Shown here: one piece after another, positions 57,371 to 64,000 of the stretch
Layout: the number at the start of each line of letters is the position of its first letter
Position numbering within the stretch: the first letter of the stretch is position 1
NCBI GenBank assembly: GCA_021432605.1
Contig: MU271151.1
Coordinates: 372,001 to 436,000, forward strand
Source of the DNA: Coniochaeta sp. PMI_546
Taxonomy: Eukaryota > Ascomycota > Sordariomycetes > Coniochaetales > Coniochaetaceae
Direction of reading: 5' to 3'
Length of the DNA stretch: 64,000 nucleotides
Program-made: the position numbers and the translations under genes
Notes under the pieces: model-generated
Told to the model about the DNA's origin: nothing
What the model saw: the letters and a program-made list of their open reading frames with translations, nothing else
The model's database searches: none

Positions 57371-58158
57371 GGGATCGAGGGTGCATCAGCCGTCAAGCTG
57401 GCCGGTCTCCTCGAGCAGAACGCCGACTTCACTGCCGAACTTCCTTATCCTGCTGTAAAACTCGTTGTCACTAAACATCTATTCATCTCCTGGAGTCCAC
57501 TCGCCCTCGGTCTGTACGTCCTTGGGACATTCTTTGACAAGGACAACAACAAGCTGTGGGAGAAGGAGATTTACTTATTTCACCAAGACAGCCGCGGCAT
57601 CAGTATCGACGAGGAGGATATTGACAGCGGTCCTAGCCCTCCACCATTTGCCCTGGCTGGTAAGTCCTTACACAAAACAGTATCATCCTGCCTCCTGTCA
57701 TTCCACCCTGTCATGATCTACTTGGATCTTCTAATTCTTATGAAGGGAGACTTCCTGACCCGACAGAGGATATCAGTGGCTTCAACATAAGAGGATATCG
57801 CGTTGGTAACCGGACCTTCGATATCTGGAACGGTCAGATACGGGAGACTACTCCGGTACCGACTGCTCGCCATCCCAGAGTTCCCACACCATCGACCCGC
57901 CCTCCTGTCAACCCCTATCCGTACTGGTCCTACAACTACCCAAGGCTTCGAAACTCCCAGCCGAGCCCTTACTCTGGGTACCGATATCCCAGTCCACCTC
58001 GGTATCCTGTGGCGCATACAGCTTGGCCGCACGCTCCTCAGCATCAGCATCTCCCTAACCACTACTACCATCGGGCTCCTGTCGCTGGCAGTCACGGCTA
58101 CTGGCCACCCACCTCGCAGCCACACATTGGCTGGAACAACCCAACTTGGTACCGTTAA
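57371..58158 (+). CDS. Uncharacterised protein, N-terminus unresolved
   Basis: Two exons are visible: from an unresolved start after the in-frame stop at 57368-57370 to about 57660, then, after an intron (GTAAGT donor, GAAG acceptor, about 57661-57747), to TAA at 58156-58158. Exon 1 encodes VKLAGLLEQNADFTAELPYP and LGTFFDKDNNKLWEKEIYLF with no ATG, so an upstream exon must exist or the gene is truncated; an acceptor at 57389 is possible. Exon 2 reads GRLPDPTEDISGFNIRGYRV then VGNRTFDIWNGQI and becomes Pro/Tyr/His-rich, ending GWNNPTWYR. No family recognised. The next ORF begins 18 nt later in the same reading frame. Confidence 0.55.
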
Positions 58159-58176
58159 CCAAGACAACATAAAACT

Positions 58177-58902
58177 ATGGCATACTTTGGTCCTCCTCCT
58201 GCCGGGGGATTCAACCCACGCTGGGGCCGTGACGAAGGCATTCAACCTCCCCATGGCACCGGCTCCATCCCTCAACCTCAAGGTTACCCCCAGACTGGTG
58301 TCTATGGTGGCTATTCTGCTGTCCCCGGCTATGGTTACATGCCACCGCCACAAGCTCCGGGCTACTACTACCCCCCGTACGGAGCTACCGGCGTACCACC
58401 GCAATCTCCAACCCCAGCAGGCTATACCTACATGAGCGGCGTGGGCGGCGGCAACCGCCACCCTCAGCCGTACCCACTCGTCAATCCCGACCTCCCGGCG
58501 GCCAACATGACAAACAGCACCGGAGGCGTCGGCTGTGAGCCTGGCTACAACTACTTCTTCTCACCGGAGCATACAAAGGTCCATGTTCTCAAGTGCGGTC
58601 CGACCCCACCTTGGGAACTGCCTCGCCACTTCTCTGTCCCCTTCCATGCCTGTCACATTCCGGTCTCCACGACTGTAGGAGAGCTGCTCAAGGGTATGGG
58701 TGCTACAAACCCGGTTGCAAAGAAGAATAAGGTCTGGGAGGTAGTTCAGGGTGGAAACGGCAAGTGGTATAAGGGGCTCAGCTTCAACGCTGACAATGGG
58801 TCGGATATGATCAAGACACTCAAGGAGCTTGGTTGGGATAGTTCGAGGTCTGGACTTCCCGGCGGTAAACCGGTTGTTTATCTTTACATTACCAAGGACT
58901 GA
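58177..58902 (+). CDS. Conserved fungal protein of unknown function, 241 aa
   Basis: Single open frame from ATG 58177. Residues 1-100 are low-complexity Gly/Pro/Tyr-rich (MAYFGPPPAGGFNPRWGRDE; GYYYPPYGATGVPPQSPTPA). A globular C-terminal half starts near GCEPGYNYFFSPEHTKVHVL and includes ELPRHFSVPFHACHIPVSTT, VGELLKGMGATNPVAKKNKV and KWYKGLSFNADNGSDMIKTL, ending KPVVYLYITKD. I recall this C-terminal half as a conserved but unnamed filamentous-fungal domain. No signal peptide or membrane segment. It lies in the same frame as the preceding ORF, one TAA apart, so it may be the downstream part of a larger protein, a second cistron or an independent gene. Confidence 0.75.
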   Translation: MAYFGPPPAGGFNPRWGRDEGIQPPHGTGSIPQPQGYPQTGVYGGYSAVPGYGYMPPPQAPGYYYPPYGATGVPPQSPTPAGYTYMSGVGGGNRHPQPYPLVNPDLPAANMTNSTGGVGCEPGYNYFFSPEHTKVHVLKCGPTPPWELPRHFSVPFHACHIPVSTTVGELLKGMGATNPVAKKNKVWEVVQGGNGKWYKGLSFNADNGSDMIKTLKELGWDSSRSGLPGGKPVVYLYITKD

Positions 58903-59753
58903 TGGCAGAGTTGAAGATGTTGGGTTAGGGGCATCTGATGGGGTTTATCAAGGAAATGGTGTTGATCATGAATGGCGGGTGCAAAGTCGTGATTAGAACA
59001 TAGCAATGGTCCTGACTATGGATCGGATTCTGGGGCATTCGCAAGGAGTTAGACTGTTTACAATGGAGGGGACATGAAATGGAAAGAGAGTCCTCAGGGC
59101 ATGGCGCTGGCCAATTCACTCATCTCGATTACACAACCAAGAAATGCCTGACCGCTGTATCGATACTGCCCCGTGTTTCCCATCTGATATCGTAGATCTA
59201 CCCGCAACTCGTGATGAAAAAGCGGAAAGATGCGCAGGATGCAGAGTAGCTCGAATCCCGGGCTCTTTGGTAGAAGGATGGACTTGCTTGCTCATATCAG
59301 CCATTGACTGTGCATGCACGCGGACAAAGTGGCCTGACCTTCTGCAGGGACCCTTTTCCGTATAAAACAGCGGAATTATGATCCCAAACATGAGAGACAA
59401 CATTGGTCCAGGAGTATCCCATGACATCCACTAATCGCCATCTCCGCGGAGACTCTGATCTGGTTTGCCCATCCCGCCCTTCGATCACTCAGCCAAACCC
59501 TAAACTTCTGTCGTGTAACATGTGTTCGGAACGAGCCTTTGAAGAATGGCCTGTTGCTGACTACTGTTTAACTGAAATAACTGTCTTTGTTGCCAACTTT
59601 CTGTACATGTTCGCATCATGGCCTGACACTTATACATAGGAGCCCAAGTATGACTTGGCTCGAGAACGCCATGATGGCAGAAATATTGCCAAACATATAC
59701 GTCGTGTTCTGCAGCATGAAGTCCTCCAGCTTTCTTCAAGCGAGGCCCTAAAG
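58903..59753. other. Intergenic region upstream of P450nor
   Basis: About 850 bp comprising the 3' flank of the preceding ORF and the promoter of the P450nor gene. Short ORFs only; no element recognised. Confidence 0.45.
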
Positions 59754-61413
59754 ATGCCAGCAACCGTCGTCCCATTCTTGTCTTCTATTCCCTCCCGTGG
59801 CCTAAAGTCTTCCATCCAGTCTAGCTTTAGACTCTGTAAAATCCATACAGCACGTAGACTCCAAGCCCGAAGAGTAGCTCCGACAATGGACGCAAAATCG
59901 ACTGCCGATGCCCCCAGCTTCCCCTTCAACCGCGCCTCCGGCTTGAATCCGCCGAAGGAGTTCGCGGAGTTGAGGGCGCGCGAGCCTGTCTCGAGGGTGA
60001 AGCTGTTTGATGGACGGCTGGCATGGCTCGTGACCAAATGGAAGGATGTGACTTCGGTCGCAACTGATAGTAGACTCTCCAAGGTTTGTTTGACTGGCTG
60101 ACGTTTTCGACCGCGGGCGGAAACGTAGCATATTGACATGATATTCAGGAGAGAACTCGGCCCGGCTTCCCGGAGCTGAACGAGGGTGGAAAGTTTGCGG
60201 CGGAGGCGAGACCGACCTTTGTCGACATGGATCCTCCAGCTCACATGCGGCAACGGTAGGCTGAGACCGAGACGTCCTAGTTTCGATTGACAGGATGCTG
60301 ACCCGAGCACAGGAGCATGGTCGAGCCCTTCTTCATCACATCGCACATCACGCAGATGGAGCCATACATCAAAAAGACGGTCGCCGACTTGCTTGACAGA
60401 CTGAGCGCCGCTGCTGGACGTTCCAACGGACCGGTCGATCTGATCCAGGAGTTTGCTTTGCCTGTGCCCTCGTACATCATCTACACCATCCTAGGCGTAC
60501 CGTTCGACGACCTCGAGTATCTCACCAAGCAGGCTGCCATTCGCAGCCACGGAAGCGGAAACGCGAGAGAGGCTTCTGCTGCTAACCAGTGAGCATTCGC
60601 TACACTCGACGTTCTTGCTGCGCAGATTGTGATAGCTGACTGTTGCTAGGGGACTGCTGGACTACATCGCCAATCTTGTTGACAAGCGAACGGAGCAGCC
60701 GAAGGATGATCTGATCAGCAAACTGGTCACGGAGCAAATTAAGCCCGGCCACATCGAAAAGGCAGACGCAGTACAGATTGCGTTTCTCCTGCTTGTTGCT
60801 GGCAATGCGACGATGGTCAACATGATTGCTCTCGTAAGTCCTATCCGTTCGATTATTGATAACATGGCACAACCTGACAACATACCAAGGGCGTGGTGAC
60901 ACTCTTCCAGCATCCGGACCAACTAGCCGAGCTGAAGCGCGACCCATCCCTAGCAAACGCCTTCGTAGAGGAGCTCTGCCGGTACCACACCGCGTCGGCA
61001 CTAGCCATGAGGCGCACGGCTAAGGTCGACCTTGAGCTGGGCGGCCAGGTAAGCCACTCCATGGACTGTTACCTGAAAGTGCAGCTGACACACACTGTTC
61101 GAACTAGCACATCAAAGCAGGCGAGGGTATCATCGCCTCGAACCAATCTGCCAACCGAGACGAGGAGGTGTTTAACAATGCGGACAGCTTCAACATGCAC
61201 CGCCAGTGGCCCGAAGGCAAGGACCCTCTTGGCTTCGGCTACGGGGAGCATCGCTGTGTTGCCGAGCATCTTGCTAAAGCTGAGCTCAGCGCAGTGTTCT
61301 CGCAGTTATTCGAAAAGCTGCCTAACCTCAGGATTGCGGTGCCCCTGGCCCAGATCAAGTATTCCCCTTTGCATATGGATGTTGGCGTTATGGAGCTACC
61401 GGTCACTGTGTAG
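59754..61413 (+). CDS. Cytochrome P450 55A, nitric oxide reductase (P450nor)
   Basis: Six exons (59754-60083, 60149-60255, 60313-60588, 60650-60833, 60890-61048, 61108-61413) give 453 residues, or 409 from an internal ATG at 59886 (MDAKST). P450nor reduces two NO to N2O with electrons taken directly from NAD(P)H, the last step of fungal denitrification and a route for NO detoxification. Family motifs: [32 protein letters not shown]; the I-helix [36 protein letters not shown]; and the haem loop [19 protein letters not shown] with axial Cys402 (long form). The 44 residues before MDAKST are Arg/Ser-rich and lack acidic residues, a likely mitochondrial presequence, so the two starts could give mitochondrial and cytosolic forms as known for Fusarium oxysporum P450nor. 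Confidence 0.96.
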
Positions 61414-61686
61414 GCATGTTGTATGCATGAGAGAAGGACATGTGCCATTACTCAGATACAACGATGACAATCGAGTGATACTTGTTGATACTAGGTAATA
61501 CACATGGTTGTGACGACTAGAAGCCAAAGGCGCATGTTGAAATGCGCCGACAGATGATGTGATCGCTGCCGCCGTGCCGGCTTCCGGGCTCTGATAGCGG
61601 GGGACAACCACATATCGTGAGATTGGTATCTATCAGTAGAACAACCAAAATCGTTCCTAGCCAATGCAACGAGGAAAAAAAGAGCA

Positions 61687-62603
61687 ATGGCAGCCTCAAG
61701 CTCGGCTCTCCAAGTTGGTTCGCGAGAACACACAGCGAAGTGGTTCGACGAGACGGTAGCTGTGCCACCGCAAGCGCGAGAGTTGCTGGAGAATTACAGC
61801 CACATACCTGCAGCTGAGGTCCAAGACCATGTGATAACACTCGTGAGCATCGCCGTCTTTTTCTTCTCTGGTGCAGGCCAGTGGGCAGTCCGGCTGACCG
61901 TTACTCGCAGCGCAACAAAGCCTGGCAAGTCTGGCCATACCCATGCCTAGGCCAGTTCCGTTTCCTGGAACTGAACCTGGCCAACAGAGCCGATATCTAC
62001 CCGCAGCTGCTGTCCCGGCTGCGCGACGGGAACCAGAAGTTCCTCGACGTCGGTTGCTGTCTTGGCCAGGACATCCGGAAGCTCGTGTATGACGGCGTGC
62101 CGAGCGAGAATCTTGCCGGCATCGAGCTGGAGGCTGGGTTTATTGATTTGGGCTACGAGCTGTTTCGGGATAGAGATACGCTCAAGTCGAAGTTTGCTGT
62201 GGGGACAATCCTGGATGATACGAGTACTGTGCTGAAGGAGCTGGAGGGCCAGTTTGACGTGGTGCAGCTTGGCATGATATTGCATCTGGTCACGTGTGAG
62301 GAACAGGTTAAAGTGTTTAAGCATGCGATACGACTTTTGAAGACAGAAGGTGATGTTGCCATCATTGGACAGGCCACGGGCAACCTTGATGGCACTGCTT
62401 CGCCGTCGTGGAGGAAGAACACGTTCAGGCACAATGTTGAGACATTCAAGAAGCTCATCAGCGAAGTCAGTGAGGAGACTGGGACACGGTGGAATGTCAA
62501 AGCGTCGTTGGACGACGGACTGAGTATCCACGACGGCAAGCGGACATGGGACGACCCAAAGACGAGGAGATTGCTGTTTGAAGTCCAGAGAAAGCTGGGC
62601 TAG
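61687..62603 (+). CDS. Class I SAM-dependent methyltransferase, fungal secondary-metabolite type
   Basis: Two exons, 61687-61842 and 61911-62603, with a 68-nt intron (GTGAGC donor, CTCGCAG acceptor) give 282 residues. The SAM-binding motif I is KFLDVGCCLGQDIRKLVYDG, followed by the acidic LAGIELEAGFIDLGYELF and a later QFDVVQLGMILHL segment. The N-terminus ENYSHIPAAEVQDHV and RNKAWQVWPYPCLGQFRFLE resembles the roughly 280-residue methyltransferases common in fungal meroterpenoid and polyketide clusters, such as the AdrK/AusD type. I see no polyketide synthase or terpene cyclase nearby, so a cluster role is not supported here. The gene is co-directional with P450nor but separated by 273 bp and transcribed independently. 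Substrate unknown. Confidence 0.85.
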
Positions 62604-62861
62604 GATATACAGAGACTTGTAGGTCACAAGCCAAGAGTCGGAAGGATGATCTTGTATTCGTGACTACGGCTCTACCATCCCTGTTAAACCCAAGGGAGAT
62701 AACGCAAACGCCTTTCCGTTCGTTTCCGGTTGAGACCCATTTTGCAAAGTAAAGCCTAATTCATAGTCCATCATGACAAAAGCACCTTTTCCGACCGCCA
62801 TCCCGAAAGAATGGCGCAGCGACGTTTTCACATCACCGCGAGCCTCTCCGAAGAGCCGAAC

Positions 62862-63476
62862 TTAAGCAGTGGCCTTCTGGGGGTGGGGGTTGTTGGTGGG
62901 CACAACCTTCTTGCCGTCCTTGTTGTACCGGACCCGGGGAGGAGGAGCACGGTTGCGGCGGCCCTCGCGGGAACGGACGCTATGATAGAATGTCAGCTAA
63001 CCTACGTTCTTTCAGCAGTTACATTGGGTCATCGAAAAGGGATGCGGGCGGTTTTCGAAGTTCAACCAAGGTTCTTCTCTAGCCGCCCACATCCTCCACG
63101 ATGGAGGAGTGGCTTGTCACGCCAGGCGGACAAACGTACCGGACAATTTTGCCGTGAATGGCGCAAGAGACGCAGTACTGCAGCTTGAGGTACATCTTGG
63201 GAACGGTGTACTCGGCGAAGACGGAGGCATCGGAGATATCACCTGAGAGAGAGAAGCAGGGTTAGCAAGTGTTTTCCCCAAGCGACTGAGCCAAGCTTAA
63301 TGGAGATGAGGGCGGATGTCCATACGAATGGCAGCAGACTCAACCATGTTGCGGATGGTGAATCTCTTGATGGCCTTGTCCTTGGGCGTGCATCGCGAGC
63401 AGTTGGAGCAGCGGATGGGGTTGACGTGGCCGCGGCCCTTCTTGTTGCGGCCGTTGTTCTTTCTCTTCTTGACCAT
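62862..63476 (-). CDS. RPS26: 40S ribosomal protein S26 (eS26)
   Basis: Three exons (63326-63476, 63140-63242, 62862-62979) give 123 residues. The protein opens [20 protein letters not shown] and has the four zinc-site cysteines in CSNCSRC and [13 protein letters not shown], then [19 protein letters not shown] and a short C-terminal extension. eS26 sits at the mRNA exit channel of the 40S subunit, contacts mRNA upstream of the start codon and is required for late 18S rRNA processing. The introns are 83 nt (63243-63325) and 160 nt (62980-63139). The gene converges on the methyltransferase. Confidence 0.97.
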
Positions 63477-63728
63477 TTTGGCGGATTTCTTGAGATTCTG
63501 CGGGATGGATCTCAAGAGGGAGTTGGGCGTGGTTTGGAAATTCGAAGGCCTTTTGGATTTTGACGTTTTACTTTTCCACCCTGCGGAGGGGCGGATTTGC
63601 GAGCGCGCTAAGCTAAAGCTCGGACCCACAAAAGCAGGGCGCGAAAGCTGAGAGCTGCAAAAAAGGGCATTTGAGAGGGAAAACCCTAGGTCAGGTGACC
63701 CACCCCGCCTCACCGCAAGCGAGAGACG

Positions 63729-64000
63729 CTAGGACCCGTTCCAGAACATTTTTGTCAGGAACTCGGCCAGAAAAAGAGAAACCCTCTCTTGATCATCAAC
63801 CCCAAGGACATCTTCAGGTTTGCTTAGGACGGCAATAGCGATATTGTCTAGGTACGTCTGAACGATGTTTTCACTCGATTGATTTCGTTGCTTTTGCGTG
63901 TTTCGATGATACCCAATCTTGTATTCCTTTGCTTTCTGCGCCACATGATTCCAAAGTCAGTGGCAGCATTTGTCACCTCAGCGCACATGTCTTGAAAAGA
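63729..64000 (-). CDS. Possible C-terminal exon of a gene running off the right edge
   Basis: A minus-strand frame is open from a TGA at 63957-63959 down to a stop at 63729 and reads AKEYKIGYHRNTQKQRNQSS and then VLSKPEDVLGVDDQERVSLF, LAEFLTKMFWNGS. It has no ATG near its start, and a CAG acceptor near 63937 could link it to an exon beyond the window. Composition looks coding, but length is short and no family is recognised. Confidence 0.3.

Noticed and set aside
59754-62603. Secondary-metabolite cluster containing the P450 and the methyltransferase
   Set aside because: The P450 is clearly the NO reductase CYP55A, and no backbone synthase, transporter or regulator lies nearby.
1-64000. tRNA genes, CRISPR arrays and prokaryotic-style operons
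   Set aside because: No convincing A-box/B-box pair or cloverleaf was found on visual scan, no regularly spaced repeats are present, and gene structures are plainly eukaryotic. A tRNA search program would be needed to exclude tRNAs fully.

Overview
This window is nuclear DNA from a filamentous ascomycete (Pezizomycotina), most likely a Sordariomycete. Genes are moderately dense and cut by many short introns (about 50-70 nt, with GTANGT-type donors and CTAAC-like branch sites). Protein matches are to typical filamentous-fungal genes: a type I metacaspase, a Whi5-like repressor, a P450nor nitric oxide reductase, a cytosolic GH13 alpha-amylase and a Mid2-like wall-sensor-type protein. I cannot name the species. 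All exon structures were worked out by hand from splice signals, frame continuity and recalled family conservation; totals divisible by three support them, but no RNA or database evidence was available.

Layout. 0.7-2.7 kb: metacaspase (-), followed by about 4.2 kb without a recognisable gene. 7-9.2 kb: conserved-looking protein of unknown function (-). 11.4-13.4 kb: single-pass membrane protein (+). 15.2-16.4 kb: Whi5-like protein (-). 19.4-22 kb: zinc metallopeptidase with a C-terminal jacalin-like region (+). 23.1-23.9 kb: Cys/His-rich orphan (+). 24.2-30.3 kb: a tight housekeeping block with dihydrolipoamide dehydrogenase (-), SGD1/NOM1 (-) and SRP14 (+). 30.8-35.2 kb: a small Cys-rich ORF (-) and a three-RRM SR-like protein (-). 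35.2-40.7 kb: a large gene-free stretch, which may hold remote 5' exons of the RRM gene. 40.7-51 kb: COQ9 (+), SMC6 (-), ECD/SGT1 (+) and a cytosolic alpha-amylase (-). 51-54.9 kb: gene-poor, with interrupted coding-like fragments. 54.9-63.5 kb: ankyrin protein (+), two in-frame stacked ORFs split by one stop codon (+), P450nor (+), a methyltransferase (+) and ribosomal protein eS26 (-). The window ends in a possible terminal exon of another gene (-).

Most genes are unrelated housekeeping functions: mitochondrial metabolism (LPD1, COQ9, possibly P450nor), ribosome biogenesis and translation (SGD1, eS26, SRP14), chromosome maintenance (SMC6) and cell-cycle or regulated-death functions (Whi5-like, metacaspase). 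I see no convincing secondary-metabolite cluster, CRISPR array, transposase or multi-gene defence system. The most unusual features are gene-structural: an ORF pair separated by one in-frame TAA, a start codon split by an intron, an 8-nt microexon, a GC-AG intron flanked by 24- and 21-nt exons, and a P450nor with a leader suited to dual targeting.
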